A stretch of 64,000 nt of DNA from Acidobacteriaceae bacterium KBS 89 (GCA_000381605.1 KB906759.1:1-64000), one strand, 5' to 3'; positions 15,915-25,320 are shown, counted from the first letter of the stretch. Notes: generated by a model not told the origin, from the sequence alone. Numbers and translations are program-made.

Positions 15915-17564
15915 ATGATGGCTTTTGAGGCAGTCGGGCTCGCGGTGCCGGCCCCTGTACCATGGAGACCAATGTTGCGCGTCGCTCGCTCTCAGCCTCT
16001 GCCGCTGCTTTTGCTGGTTACTGCACTCTTTACTTTTCTTATTCAGTCGGGTGAGCTTGGCACCGCGGATACGATGCATCGCCTGCAGGTGACGCACTCG
16101 TTGTGGACGGGGGAGCCGCAGGTTTTTCCCAAGGAGTATCCGGAGTTTGGCGTGCATGGGCGGGGGGGCGCGCTGTATGCCTGGTATGGCATTGGTCAGT
16201 CACTGCTGATGCTGCCTGCTGATCTGGTTGGCACGGCCGTGGGTCATCTGCCGTTCTGGAGCGACTATGTGCGGAGTGAAGAGGACCCTTCGATCCGCAA
16301 TATTGTTGTGAGCATCAGTACGAATGTGCTGGTGAATGTGCTGACGGCGCTGGCGGCGTTCTATCTGCTTGGGCTCCTGGGTTTTTCGACGGTGGAGTCG
16401 GTGGCCGGTACGCTGGGGTTGTTGTGCGCTACGACGCATCTGCACTATGCGCAGAACATGATGGAGAACAACTACATTCTGTTGCTGACGATTGTGGGAT
16501 TCGCGTTGCAGTACCGATGGCTGACGACTGGGAGCAGACGGGCGCTGGTGTGGGGCTCGGCGGCGCTGGGGCTGAACCTGCTGACGCGTATTACGACGAC
16601 GATGGATATTGTGGGAGTTGGTTGCTTTCTGTTGCTCGTGGTGCGTTTTGGCGGGAAGGATGGTTTTTTTGTTGCGTCGGGGCCACGCAGAGTTCGTACG
16701 TATCTGTTTTATTCGGCGCCGATCTACGGGTTCTTCTTTTTGATTGATCGGATCTATCAGTATGCGCGTTTTGGTTCGTGGACGAATACGTATGTCACGA
16801 TCTTTGGGCAGGAGCGGCGACAGATTGACCCTAGTTTGCCAGCGAGCTTTCCGTTCAACGGAAGTTTGTTTCATGGTGGGATCGGTTCGGGGGTGATTGG
16901 GCCGTTTGCTGCTCCGGAGAAGAGCATCTTTCTGTTTGATCCCATGTTTGCGCTGGTGATTTTGCTGAGTGTGGTTCTTTGGAGACGGCTCGCGCCGGCG
17001 GTCAGGGCCTTTCTTGCGGCTACTTATTTTCTGGTGGGGATTTATATCGTCTTCTATGCGCGCTACATCTTCTGGGCTGGCGATTTTTCGTGGGGCGATC
17101 GATACATCTCGAGCGCTGTTGAACTTTCAACGTTGGTTGCCATTCCTCTTTTGCTTCGGTATCGGGAGATCCTGGGGCGGACTCTCTGGAGGTTTGGGCT
17201 GATCGTTACTGGGGCGAGTGTGGTGATTCAGTGCGCTTCGCTGGCGTTCTGGATGCCACTCGAGATTTACCAGATGGAGACGCTGGGCCATCCTACGTTT
17301 GTTGTGTGGCTGCGTTTCAAGAACATTGTGGCGTTCGCGCTGGGGAGGCGCGAGGCGTGGGGTTTGAATACGCCCGCGATGTTTGAGGATTCGTGGGATG
17401 CGGTGCACATCACAGCGTGGAATTTTCTGCCTTCGCTGCTGCGCCATGTTGGTGCTGCGCCGATTTGGGTGGTGGATGTTCTGTATGGGGTTTGGATTGT
17501 GGTGGCGATTGCGCTGGTGGTGGCGTCGGTCAGGCTTTTTCGCGTGCTGCGTACGTGTCTGTGA
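15915..17564 (+). CDS. Large polytopic membrane protein, GT-C/ArnT-like
   Basis: A 549-residue protein with about ten to twelve membrane segments, beginning with PLPLLLLVTALFTFLI at about 30-45. The first extracytoplasmic loop carries GTADTMHRLQVTHSLWTG, with acidic and His residues as in GT-C glycosyltransferases that use lipid-linked sugars, and RGGALYAWYGIGQSLLMLPA follows. Later segments include VVSISTNVLVNVLTALAAFYLLGLLG and FLAATYFLVGIYIVFYARY. No clear DxD motif is visible. It is divergent from the epimerase gene across a 166-bp gap. A role in transferring sugars to surface polymers is an inference. Start may lie a few codons downstream. Confidence 0.7.
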   Translation: MMAFEAVGLAVPAPVPWRPMLRVARSQPLPLLLLVTALFTFLIQSGELGTADTMHRLQVTHSLWTGEPQVFPKEYPEFGVHGRGGALYAWYGIGQSLLMLPADLVGTAVGHLPFWSDYVRSEEDPSIRNIVVSISTNVLVNVLTALAAFYLLGLLGFSTVESVAGTLGLLCATTHLHYAQNMMENNYILLLTIVGFALQYRWLTTGSRRALVWGSAALGLNLLTRITTTMDIVGVGCFLLLVVRFGGKDGFFVASGPRRVRTYLFYSAPIYGFFFLIDRIYQYARFGSWTNTYVTIFGQERRQIDPSLPASFPFNGSLFHGGIGSGVIGPFAAPEKSIFLFDPMFALVILLSVVLWRRLAPAVRAFLAATYFLVGIYIVFYARYIFWAGDFSWGDRYISSAVELSTLVAIPLLLRYREILGRTLWRFGLIVTGASVVIQCASLAFWMPLEIYQMETLGHPTFVVWLRFKNIVAFALGRREAWGLNTPAMFEDSWDAVHITAWNFLPSLLRHVGAAPIWVVDVLYGVWIVVAIALVVASVRLFRVLRTCL

Positions 17565-17624
17565 CGGACGAGTCGGGTGAGATTGGGCTAGACTGGGTGC
17601 AATTTAAGGAGGAGGAGTCGCGCG

Positions 17625-18041
17625 ATGAAGCTTCATACCTATCTGAACTACGGCGGGAACTGTGAGGAGGCGTTTCGCTTCTATGAGAAGAACCTCGGCG
17701 GGAAGATTCTCGCGATGATGCGATACAGCGAACAACCGGATCCGAAGAATGTTCCGCCGGGTTCGGAGAAGGCGATTCTCTATGCGAACATGGCGATCGG
17801 TGAGACGCAGTTGATGGGCAGCGATGTGCCGACGGAGAATTTTCAGCCGATGCGCAGCGCGTATCTTTCGCTTTCGGTCGATAGCACAGTGGACGCTGAG
17901 CGCATCTATAAGCTGCTGGGTGAGGGTGGTGAGATCTTTATGCCGATGGCGGAGACGTTCTTTGCGTTTCGGTTCGGGATGCTGCGGGACAGGTTCGGCA
18001 CATCGTGGATGATTCTGCACCAGAAGCCGATGCCTGCGTAG
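17625..18041 (+). CDS. VOC-superfamily (PhnB/glyoxalase-like) protein
   Basis: A 138-residue protein of the PhnB-like vicinal oxygen chelate group. The N-terminus LHTYLNYGGNCEEAFRFYEKNLGGKI is typical of the family, followed by MMRYSEQP, LYANMAIGETQLMGSDVP, and the C-terminal FRFGMLRDRFGTSWMILHQ. GGAGGAG lies before the ATG. These proteins often lack known enzymatic activity; some are metal-dependent. It stands 60 bp downstream of the membrane protein gene in the same direction, without clear functional connection. Confidence 0.88.
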   Translation: MKLHTYLNYGGNCEEAFRFYEKNLGGKILAMMRYSEQPDPKNVPPGSEKAILYANMAIGETQLMGSDVPTENFQPMRSAYLSLSVDSTVDAERIYKLLGEGGEIFMPMAETFFAFRFGMLRDRFGTSWMILHQKPMPA

Positions 18042-18080
18042 TTTTCAGTTGTCGGTTCTCAGTTGTCTAGCTAAGCGAAA

Positions 18081-18137
18081 GCAAACGCAGATCCCCCATT
18101 CGACTGCGCTCGGGGCAGGCTCTTCGGGGATGACAAC
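18081..18137. repeat. Short dispersed intergenic repeat (copy 2)
   Basis: Contains CGCAGATCCCCCATTCGACTGCGCTCGG in outline and ends TCTTCGGGGATGACAACC. Parts recur at 11708-11730, 24522-24573 and 26351-26382, always between genes. It resembles a degenerate REP-type element. Confidence 0.5.
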
Positions 18138-18160
18138 CGGAGATGCAAGTGCGAAAGCGA

Positions 18161-19738
18161 CTAGGTGTGAAGTTGCTTCGCGATGCGTTCGACGGCGTGG
18201 TGGGCGGAGAGGATCGCGCCCTCTTGCCAGCCGACAAGGTGCGAGAGGTAGTCGCCGGCGAAGTAGGTCTGCCCCTGTGGTTTTTCAAGCTGGACATAGG
18301 CGGGTTGACTGCCAGGGATAAGGTTGTTTGCGAAGCAGCCGAGGGAGTACGGAATTTTCGCCCAGTTGACGTAGATCGGCTTGGCAAGCAAGTGGGAGCG
18401 GCCAGGGTGGAGGAGTTCGACTGCTTTGCGGGAGGCGTCGAGCTTTGCCTCGATGGTTGGGAGCGCACCGAAGGGCGATGGATCGCCGTTGCCACCCACA
18501 CTGTTGTACTGGAGTTCGGAGCCGAAGCCAGCGACGAGGACGCCGGTGGGTGAGAACAGGTTGGCGGTGGGGTACCAGACGAGGTCGACGGTGTCGTGGA
18601 GGAAGGAGATTCCACCGTAGATGTTGTTTTCCTTCTCCCAGAAACGCGGCGACTGCCAGCCAACTTTGTAGAGAGCGAGCATGGGCATGCCGGTAAAGGC
18701 CTTTTTGGTTTCGGGGGAGAAGTTATTTTTTGTGGTGGCGAGGATCGAGATGGGCATGGTGCAGATACAGAAATCTGCGGTGATGGTCTGGGGAGCTCCG
18801 GCCTTGGTGTAGGCAACGGTGACGCTGTGGTCGGAAGTGGTGATCTCGGTGACGGGACAGTTGTAGTGGATGAGGTCGCCGAGAGATTTTGCAAAGCCGT
18901 ATGCGATTCGGTCCATGCCACCAACTGGCTGGAACATGGTGGCTTGCCAGTCGATCTGCTCTTCGTAGAACTCGCCAGTGGACATGTCGGCGGCGAGGAG
19001 CTCGGAGAACTTGAGCGGCTTGTGGAGGACGAACTGGCTTGGCCCGGCGCCCGGAGGCGTCGTGAAGCCTGCGCGCATGCTGCCGGTGTAACGGTCGTTG
19101 GGGCCGAGGTCGCCAAAGCCCTGGAGGAACTCGAGGAGGCGCTGCGAGTCTTCTTTGGATAGCGCGTCGTCGAGGGTGTGTTTGTTGATGGCCTTGGCGA
19201 GGAGTTCGGCGAGGTACCCGCGGGTGTCGTGGACGACCTGACGCTGCTGGACGGGCTCGCCCTTGTTGAGCTTGGGAGACTGCATGAGAGCGGAGCGGGA
19301 GGTGTTGACCTCGACCTCGAGAGGCACACCGAGGTCGTGACAGTAGTTGAGGAGATGCGTGTGGATGGAAGGGATGCGCGCGGGGCCGGGGTTTAGATAG
19401 TCTCCACCCTGCCACTCGCAAGTCTGAGTGGTGCCGTCGGTGAATTCGACTTTGGTGCCCTCGCGAACGGACCAGCAGCGGCCACCGGGGCGATTGCGCG
19501 CTTCGAGGATGGTGCAATCAAAGCCTGCCTTGCGCAGTTCGTAGGCAGAGGTCATGCCGGCGATGCCTCCGCCAAGAATGACCACCTTCTTGCCCTTGCC
19601 GAAGTCGGCGGGGAGTTGAGGAAGCGTGGACTGGCCAACAGCGGGCATGAGGCCTAGGGCCTGCATGCTGGCGAATGCGGCGGAGTATCCACCGAGCTGG
19701 GCCATGCGGTGAATGAAGGCACGTCGGGTCAGGCTCAT
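18161..19738 (-). CDS. Tat-exported flavin amine oxidase
   Basis: A 525-residue FAD-dependent oxidase of the monoamine/L-amino-acid oxidase family. The N-terminus carries a twin-arginine signal (SLTRRAFIHRM followed by a hydrophobic stretch). Then come the Rossmann motif KKVVILGGGIAGMTSAYELRK, the ARNRPGGRCWSVRE flavin loop at about 75-90, substrate-domain residues, and the C-terminal TYFAGDYLSHLVGWQEGAILSA that closes the FAD site. Start chosen at 19738, where GGAG precedes the ATG by 8 bases; another ATG 7 codons upstream is possible. It probably oxidises an amine or amino acid in the periplasm, releasing ammonia and H2O2. Substrate not predictable. Confidence 0.88.
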   Translation of the reverse strand: MSLTRRAFIHRMAQLGGYSAAFASMQALGLMPAVGQSTLPQLPADFGKGKKVVILGGGIAGMTSAYELRKAGFDCTILEARNRPGGRCWSVREGTKVEFTDGTTQTCEWQGGDYLNPGPARIPSIHTHLLNYCHDLGVPLEVEVNTSRSALMQSPKLNKGEPVQQRQVVHDTRGYLAELLAKAINKHTLDDALSKEDSQRLLEFLQGFGDLGPNDRYTGSMRAGFTTPPGAGPSQFVLHKPLKFSELLAADMSTGEFYEEQIDWQATMFQPVGGMDRIAYGFAKSLGDLIHYNCPVTEITTSDHSVTVAYTKAGAPQTITADFCICTMPISILATTKNNFSPETKKAFTGMPMLALYKVGWQSPRFWEKENNIYGGISFLHDTVDLVWYPTANLFSPTGVLVAGFGSELQYNSVGGNGDPSPFGALPTIEAKLDASRKAVELLHPGRSHLLAKPIYVNWAKIPYSLGCFANNLIPGSQPAYVQLEKPQGQTYFAGDYLSHLVGWQEGAILSAHHAVERIAKQLHT

Positions 19739-19837
19739 GCGAATGGCTCCGATCGACATTAAATTGTGGGGACTGCTTTCAGTCTGCTGCGAGAACGGAA
19801 TCTTTGCAAGAATAAACCGCGCGTTGGTTTGCTTTCC

Positions 19838-21652
19838 CTAACGGCGGACCAGCTCGCTTTGGGCGGCGATTGACTGTTCTATGGAGGATGAGTGTGACGC
19901 ATCGGGCTTGTGCAGCAGGTCGATGACGGACTGGTAGAGGCGGTTGCGGATGTCGAAGCGGTCGTTGGCGCGGGTGACGTAGCGGACGACGATGTCGACG
20001 CCGGAGGCGGCGGGACGCATGTCGACTGAGGGTGTCGCCTTGAACTGGCTGAGGCCGTTGTGATGGGTGGAGCTTTGCCATTCGTGCTCGGCAAGCCCGG
20101 CATCTTTTTCGGTCTCCTTGAGAACGGTTTTGTGGATGGCCTCGATGGTTCGGGAGGTGTCGAGTGCGGGAGGAATGTTGACGGTGATCTCGTCCCACAT
20201 CCACTGGCCGGCGGTGGAGAAGTTGAAGTATTGGCCGGTGATGGCGAAGTTGTTGATGAAGGTGACGCGTCGGCCGGTGGGATGGCCCTTAGCGGTCCAG
20301 TTGCCGGTTTCGAGGAGAGCGGTGCGGAAGAGGCCGATCTCGACGACCTCGCCGCCGACCCCGTTGATCTCGACCCAGTCGCCGAGGCGGATTCCGTTTT
20401 TGCCCATAAGAATGAACCAGCCGAAGAAGGCGAGGATGAAGTCCTGGAAGACGACGGTGAGGCCGGCGGTGGCGAGGCCGAGGATGGTGGGGATCTGGCT
20501 GGGTGCTCCAAAGATGATGAGGAGTACGAGGCCGAGCGTGATGACCTGGATGCCGAGGGTTGTGATGGTGCGGAGCGTGTGAAGACGGCGGCGGTCCATC
20601 TTGGACCGGTCGAGGAGGGCGCGGGTGGTGGTGGCGAGGATGCCGCCACAGAGCGCGAGGAAGGCGATCCAGGCGAAGGACTGCAGGATGAGGTGGGTGA
20701 CGATGCCGTGCTGGAGCTGCACCTGAGCTAGCCATTTGCCGTAGACGGCGGCGAGCTGCTGCTGGGTCTGGAGCTGGTCCTCGACTATGTTGTGCATCTG
20801 GGCGAGACCGTGAGCCTGAGACATGCGGGCGACTTTGCTTTTTGCGACGTCGTCGGTCGGTTGGGATGCTGAGGCGACGGCGGCGTTTGCCTTCTTTTCG
20901 AAGTCGTCGTGCTGGGCGGTGAGGCGGGCGACGTCGGCGTCAGTGTCGGATTTGGCTTGCTGCAGGAGGCCCAGGCGGGTGCGCTGGTCGAACCAGGAGG
21001 AGATGCGACCAGCGAGGGTCCTGCGGTTCGTGGAGGAGAGGATGGCGATCTGGCCGCCGCTGGCCTGGGAGTCGTACTTCTTCATGGCAGCCTGACGGGC
21101 GGTGAGCTCGTCCTGGATCTGGCCGCGCTTGTCGCCGCTTACGCGGGCGAGATCTTCGTTGGCGTCAGTGAGCTCGTCGTTTTCGAGCTGGAGCTGGGCC
21201 TTGGCGACGTCGAGGTCGTCGGAGTCGGCGATGGTGCCGTTGGGCCGCTTGAGGGAGGCTGTGAGGGCGTCGACCCGGGCCTGATCTTCTTTGACGACGG
21301 CCTGGAGCTGAGCGACCTTTTGCTGGATGGTGAGAGCTTCGCCGGTGAGGGTTCGGCTGTGGAGGGAGGCCTGGCGAAGGGCTAAGGCGAAGGACTGGTC
21401 AACTTCGTGGTCGGCGAGGCGCTCGGCTTCGCGGGCGAGTGACTGCTCTTCGGCAGAGACGGCGAGAGGGGCGAGGGACGCGATGGTCTGCCAGGGGCGC
21501 TGGTCGACGAGAGCGCCGGCTCCTTTGGCTGCGCGTTGCGCTCGGAGAAAGGGCATGTGCGACATGGCGCCTCGTGTCCACCAGGCCGCTGCGAGGCAGA
21601 GGACGAAGAGGACTGCGGGAACGGCGATGGCGAGTCTGCGAAAAGCTTTCAT
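19838..21652 (-). CDS. MscS-family mechanosensitive channel with long coiled-coil N-terminal domain
   Basis: A 604-residue protein. An N-terminal membrane segment or signal (LAIAVPAVLFVLCLAAAWW) is followed by about 290 residues with heptad-like, Ala/Gln/Leu-rich sequence (KVAQLQAVVKEDQARVDALTA), probably a periplasmic coiled coil. Three to four membrane segments follow at about 325-430, and then the MscS core: GLATAGLTVVFQDFILAFFGWFIL, IRLGDWVEINGVGGEVVEIGLFRT, and the beta domain. The channel releases solutes under osmotic stress. The long periplasmic domain recalls MscK/YbdG-type relatives. The chosen ATG at 21652 removes an implausible 12-residue extension. Confidence 0.85.
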   Translation of the reverse strand: MKAFRRLAIAVPAVLFVLCLAAAWWTRGAMSHMPFLRAQRAAKGAGALVDQRPWQTIASLAPLAVSAEEQSLAREAERLADHEVDQSFALALRQASLHSRTLTGEALTIQQKVAQLQAVVKEDQARVDALTASLKRPNGTIADSDDLDVAKAQLQLENDELTDANEDLARVSGDKRGQIQDELTARQAAMKKYDSQASGGQIAILSSTNRRTLAGRISSWFDQRTRLGLLQQAKSDTDADVARLTAQHDDFEKKANAAVASASQPTDDVAKSKVARMSQAHGLAQMHNIVEDQLQTQQQLAAVYGKWLAQVQLQHGIVTHLILQSFAWIAFLALCGGILATTTRALLDRSKMDRRRLHTLRTITTLGIQVITLGLVLLIIFGAPSQIPTILGLATAGLTVVFQDFILAFFGWFILMGKNGIRLGDWVEINGVGGEVVEIGLFRTALLETGNWTAKGHPTGRRVTFINNFAITGQYFNFSTAGQWMWDEITVNIPPALDTSRTIEAIHKTVLKETEKDAGLAEHEWQSSTHHNGLSQFKATPSVDMRPAASGVDIVVRYVTRANDRFDIRNRLYQSVIDLLHKPDASHSSSIEQSIAAQSELVRR

Positions 21653-21723
21653 GTTAAACACCCTACATGTTTGGCTGTATGGGTCCAAGGCCCCAAAAGG
21701 GTGAGGCGATGTAGGATTTAGGC

Positions 21724-22587
21724 GTGGAGAGAGTTGCGGAAGGTGCGGGGATTGGCGGGGTGATGAAACGACAGCCTTTGGCTGTTGTTGGTGTGACGTT
21801 GCTGGCGATTTTTCTGGTTTGTGCGGTGTTTGCTCCGTGGCTGGCTCCGCAGGATCCTGCGAAGCTGGACCTGACGGGAAGGTTGATGGGACCGTCGTGG
21901 GCGCACTGGTTTGGGACCGATGAACTGGGGCGGGACATTCTTTCGCGGACGTTGTTTGGGGCGAGGATTTCGCTGATTGTTGCGGTGAGTGTGGTGGGAC
22001 TTTCGCTGGCGGTCGGCTTGGTGGCCGGTGGACTTGCAGGATTTTATGGTGGGTGGACGGATACTGTGGTGAATATTTATGTCACGAACGCGTTTATGGC
22101 GCTGCCGGGAATTTTGCTGGCAATTGCGTTTGTCGCGTTTATGGGGCCGGGGTTGGGGAATGTGATTCTGGCGCTGGCGATCTCGGGTTGGGTGGGGTAT
22201 GCGCGGCTGGTGCGGGCGCAGGTGATGGCGGTGAAGGAGAAGGAGTTTGTCGAGGCGGCGCGCGCGCTGGGGGCGACTGATCTGCGGGTGATGGGGAGGC
22301 ATATTCTGCCGAATATTCTGCAGCCGCTCATTGTGCAGGCGGCGATTGGGATGGCGGGGGCGGTGTTGGCGGAGGCTACCCTAAGTTTTCTCGGGCTGGG
22401 TGTGCCGCCGCCGGCGGCTAGCTGGGGATCGATGCTGAATGATGCGCGGTCGCATCTTTTTGACTCGCCGCATCTGGTGTTCTTTCCGGCGATGGCGGTG
22501 ATGCTTTGTGTGCTGTCGTTTAATTTTATCGGGGATGCGCTGCGGGATTGGCTGGATCCACGGACGCGGATGAGTGCGGGTTTGTAG
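21724..22587 (+). CDS. DppC/OppC-type ABC transporter permease
   Basis: A 287-residue inner-membrane permease for peptides or nickel-like substrates. It has the N-terminal HWFGTDELGRDILSRTLFGARISL signature typical of the C subunit, six membrane segments, and the EAA loop EFVEAARALGATDLRVMGRHILPN that contacts the ATPase, ending with FLGLGVPPPAASWGSMLNDAR. The frame begins with a GTG; an ATG 13 codons in (21763) is a plausible start. No B subunit, binding protein or ATPase gene adjoins it; a B-type permease lies at 25339-26325 on the other strand. Confidence 0.88.
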   Translation: MERVAEGAGIGGVMKRQPLAVVGVTLLAIFLVCAVFAPWLAPQDPAKLDLTGRLMGPSWAHWFGTDELGRDILSRTLFGARISLIVAVSVVGLSLAVGLVAGGLAGFYGGWTDTVVNIYVTNAFMALPGILLAIAFVAFMGPGLGNVILALAISGWVGYARLVRAQVMAVKEKEFVEAARALGATDLRVMGRHILPNILQPLIVQAAIGMAGAVLAEATLSFLGLGVPPPAASWGSMLNDARSHLFDSPHLVFFPAMAVMLCVLSFNFIGDALRDWLDPRTRMSAGL

Positions 22588-22609
22588 AACGGCTGACTCG
22601 TGAGCCGTT
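22588..22609. terminator. Short stem-loop between convergent genes
   Basis: AACGGCT and AGCCGTT (7 bp, perfect) around an 8-base loop, starting on the base after the stop codon of the permease gene. It could terminate both convergent units; no strong T-run is present. Confidence 0.4.
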
Positions 22610-22627
22610 GTGTGCGGACAAGAAAGA

Positions 22628-23230
22628 CTAACTGGATTTTGAAAGGTTGAATCGGAGAGCGGTCAGTTCTGCTGAGACGGAGGCTACCTTTGTGTCCATG
22701 AGACCGTGGGCGCGGAGTGTGGTGCGGATGGCGGATTCATTGAGCGGATGTCCGGGGCCTTTGCGGTAGACGAGCCAGATGGGAATGGAGTGGGCGAGGT
22801 GTGCCTTTGCTTCTCGGAGCGTGGTGGCAAGGGATTCGGGAGTATCGACGTAAGAGAGGATGAGGTCAGGGTTGCGCGCTGAGATGATGGCGGCTGAGGT
22901 GAGGGCAGAATCAAGCGCACGGTCAGATATGGGGCCGATGGTTCGCACATTCTTGCCTGTGATTCCAAGTTTGTCTGCGAGCGAGGGAGGCGGTGTCTTG
23001 ATCTTTTTTGCCCAGCTCTTCGCAACCGCTGCTCCGAGATCCAGCCGAATGGGACCCTTGTCGATATTGAAACAGAGGGACTCCGACTCGACCCTGACAT
23101 GGTGAAGTGCGTGAAGCGGAGCGCGCAAGTGGATGTCGCCGCGAAGGATGAGTTCCTCGGATTCGAGGAGAGCCTTCACTTTCGTGGTGGTGCCGTCAAA
23201 GGTGCAGTCGCAGATCGCTTCGCGTCCCAT
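22628..23230 (-). CDS. Uncharacterised protein with DUF3052-like C-terminal half
   Basis: A 200-residue soluble protein from the ATG at 23230 (MGREAICDCTFDG). The N-terminal half is of unknown type. The C-terminal half has SLADKLGITGKNVRTIG, then an alternation of strands (NPDLILSYVDTPE), IPIWLVYRKGPGHPLNESAI and the closing HGLMDTKVASVSAELTALRF, which is the layout I associate with DUF3052. The gene is convergent with the permease gene. No function is known. A longer open frame to 23293 is not supported by a clear ribosome binding site. Confidence 0.6.
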   Translation of the reverse strand: MGREAICDCTFDGTTTKVKALLESEELILRGDIHLRAPLHALHHVRVESESLCFNIDKGPIRLDLGAAVAKSWAKKIKTPPPSLADKLGITGKNVRTIGPISDRALDSALTSAAIISARNPDLILSYVDTPESLATTLREAKAHLAHSIPIWLVYRKGPGHPLNESAIRTTLRAHGLMDTKVASVSAELTALRFNLSKSS

Positions 23231-23432
23231 CGGCGTTCTCCCGTTGTCTAAGTGTCTGGCTGAATTCTCCGTGACTGTCGCTTGAAAAAACAACCCCTTT
23301 TGGGATAGTTTTTTCCTGCTTCGAGATCGATCGCAACGAGCGTTCGAGGCAAAATACGCGCCGAAGATGAGGCACTCGGTTTTGTGGCTCGTTATCAGAT
23401 ATGCTTGGCTTTGTACGTGAGAGGCAATTTAA

Positions 23433-23912
23433 ATGCGTAAAAGTATCGTTTCGCCTTCGGCAGCGACAGCAACACCCATCAGCGATCTGTGGCGTGACCT
23501 GGAACGGATCGCCCGGGTCGAGATCAGCTCCGAGGACCCGCTGTTCCCGATTGAACACGCGCTGGGCAAAAAAGAGACGACGGGCTGGAGAGCCGCAGGG
23601 ACGGGGCCGCAGTTGATCCGGTTGCATTTTGATGAGCCGTTGAATATCAAGCGGCTTCGACTGCATTTTGTGGACAAAGCGGCCGAGCGGTCGCAGGAGT
23701 TTGCGGTCTATGCGGGGGCGGGCACTGAGGTGAACGAGGTGGTGCGGCAGCAGTGGAGCTTCAGCCCGTATGGTTCGACCGAGGAGATTGAGGACTACAC
23801 GGTGAACCTGAGCGGGATTACGACGCTGGAGGTGCGGATCGATCCGGACCGGAGCCATGATCCGGAGCAGAGCCAAGCGTATGCCTCGCTGCAGAGCCTG
23901 AAGATCGCGTAG
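23433..23912 (+). CDS. Discoidin/F5-F8-like domain protein
   Basis: A 159-residue protein without signal peptide. From about residue 45 it shows WRAAGTGPQLIRLHFDEPLNIKRLRLHFVD, an organisation typical of F5/8-type C (discoidin-like) beta-sandwich domains, followed by SQEFAVYAG and LEVRIDPD. These domains often bind carbohydrates. The start ATG is preceded by GAGAGGC. It is followed by the metallophosphoesterase gene after only 7 bases, so both probably form an operon. Confidence 0.65.
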   Translation: MRKSIVSPSAATATPISDLWRDLERIARVEISSEDPLFPIEHALGKKETTGWRAAGTGPQLIRLHFDEPLNIKRLRLHFVDKAAERSQEFAVYAGAGTEVNEVVRQQWSFSPYGSTEEIEDYTVNLSGITTLEVRIDPDRSHDPEQSQAYASLQSLKIA

Positions 23913-23919
23913 ACACCAT

Positions 23920-24375
23920 ATGTTGATCGGGGTGATTTCGGATACGCATGGGTTGCTGCGGCCGGAGGCCTTGGCTGAGCTGCGCGGGGTGGAGCATATT
24001 CTGCATGCCGGGGATGTGGGGGATATTGCGATCCTCGATGCGCTGCGGGAGATTGCTCCAGTGACGGCGATTCGGGGGAATGTGGACGTGTCCGGGGCTT
24101 GTGCGGAGCTGCCGCCAACCGATGTGGTTGAGTTGGGTGACAAGCTGTTCTATCTGGTGCACTCGGTGCATGATCTGGATATTAATCCTGTGGCCGCAGG
24201 CGTGGCGATGGTGGTGAGTGGGCACTCGCATAAGGCTGAGGTGACCGTGCGGGATGGAGTGATTTACTTCAATCCCGGGAGCGCAGGGCCGCGTCGGTTT
24301 GCGTTGCCGGTGACGGTGGGGTTCGTCACGGTGGAGGATGGGGTGGAGGCTAGTGTGTTGGAGTTGGCGGTGTAA
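23920..24375 (+). CDS. YfcE/MJ0936-type metallophosphoesterase
   Basis: A 151-residue calcineurin-like phosphoesterase. All metal-binding motifs are present: ISDTHG (D7, H9), HAGDVGD, IRGNVDV (Asn-Val-Asp), HSVHD and the GHSHKA pair near residue 107, then FNPGSAGPRR, which is typical of the MJ0936 family. It hydrolyses phosphodiesters; the cellular substrate is unknown. It begins 7 bases after the discoidin-like gene, indicating one transcript. Confidence 0.9.
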   Translation: MLIGVISDTHGLLRPEALAELRGVEHILHAGDVGDIAILDALREIAPVTAIRGNVDVSGACAELPPTDVVELGDKLFYLVHSVHDLDINPVAAGVAMVVSGHSHKAEVTVRDGVIYFNPGSAGPRRFALPVTVGFVTVEDGVEASVLELAV

Positions 24376-24398
24376 ATAGGCATCCGCCAGTGGCTGAA

Positions 24399-24574
24399 TC
24401 CTACGAGAGAGAAGCGGATTTCTCCACTGCGCTGTTCACGATGAAGCCGTGAGCAGCTTCGGTCGAAATGACGGGTATCGTGTGGCGGCGAGAAACAGAT
24501 GGAAACAACAGCAAAAGCAACCGCAGGTCCTTCGACTGCGTTGCTCACAAAGTACGTGAGCAACTTCGGTCAGG
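24399..24574. repeat. Two copies of a short dispersed hairpin repeat
   Basis: Copy a (24422-24474) has CCACTGCGCTGTTCAC, a spacer, then GTGAGCAGCTTCGGTC and ATGACG. Copy b (24529-24573) has TTCGACTGCGTTGCTCAC, spacer AAAGTAC, then GTGAGCAACTTCGGTC and AGGATGACA. The second forms a perfect 8-bp hairpin at 24541-24563. Related pieces occur at 18090-18135 and 26351-26382. The stretch between the phosphoesterase gene and the secreted protein gene holds nothing else recognisable. Confidence 0.6.
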
Positions 24575-24630
24575 ATGACAATCTTTGGGGTGCAATCTTT
24601 GGGATGGACGCGGGCAGGTATTGCGAGACG

Positions 24631-25320
24631 TCAGTTGGAGTCGAAGCGGATGGTGTTGAGGATGGATTGCATGCGTTTGCGGACGTCGTCGAGCTCGCGT
24701 TCGGTGATGTCCTGCACGCCGCTGACATCGCCGCCGCAGAAGTTGTTGATGACGGCGTCGAAGCGGTAGCAGGTATCAGCGCGGTGAGTCGTGTAGATCT
24801 CGTCGCGGGATTCGGTGCAGATGCCACCGTGTTCGTCGTAGCCGTGGGTGAAGGTGACGCCGGCGACCTGCGTGGTGGAGGTGGTGTGTGGCGCGCGGGC
24901 GGAGGCCTGGGCGGCGCACTGGTTGGCGGTGACGTTTGGGGTGACGCTGAAGTAGAAGAAGGCTCCGCTGAAGGTGGAGTAGGGGTGGGGGTTGAAGCTG
25001 ATGGAGGCGACGGAACGCATCTGAGCCGTGTGGGCGGCGTTGCGGGCATCGAGGTTGAAGGTGCTGACGTCGCCGTCTTTGCGGGTGAGGTTCCAGGCAG
25101 GAGGCACGGTAAAGGAGACGCCGTAGTGTGCGTCGTGGAAGGGTCGCGCGGGCGGAGTGGTTGGCTCGGGGCCCAGCGATTTGCCCTGGAGCAAGGGCGG
25201 GACGGGCTCGGGTTTGCCGGGGATCGGACGAGATTGAGCCTGGGCACAGGGGAGCGCGATGCTGGAGAGAAGCGCCAGCAGGGCGATTGTGGTGCTTGGG
25301 CGAACTGCGGTGAGTCTCAT
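24631..25320 (-). CDS. Secreted protein of unknown function
   Basis: A 229-residue protein with a clear signal peptide (TTIALLALLSSIALPCAQAQS). A Pro-rich linker follows, then a domain with HDAHYGVSFTVPPAWNLTRK, a pattern like PsbP- or DUF1795-type alpha/beta domains in which a fold begins FSxxxPxxW. It has four Cys in the mature part (NQCAAQ, GGICTES, DTCYRF, NFCGG), presumably two disulphides. The gene is 18 bp downstream of the DppB-like permease start in the opposite order, on the same strand, so both may be one transcript with the permease second... the permease gene lies 3' of it. No function assigned. Confidence 0.6.
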   Translation of the reverse strand: MRLTAVRPSTTIALLALLSSIALPCAQAQSRPIPGKPEPVPPLLQGKSLGPEPTTPPARPFHDAHYGVSFTVPPAWNLTRKDGDVSTFNLDARNAAHTAQMRSVASISFNPHPYSTFSGAFFYFSVTPNVTANQCAAQASARAPHTTSTTQVAGVTFTHGYDEHGGICTESRDEIYTTHRADTCYRFDAVINNFCGGDVSGVQDITERELDDVRKRMQSILNTIRFDSN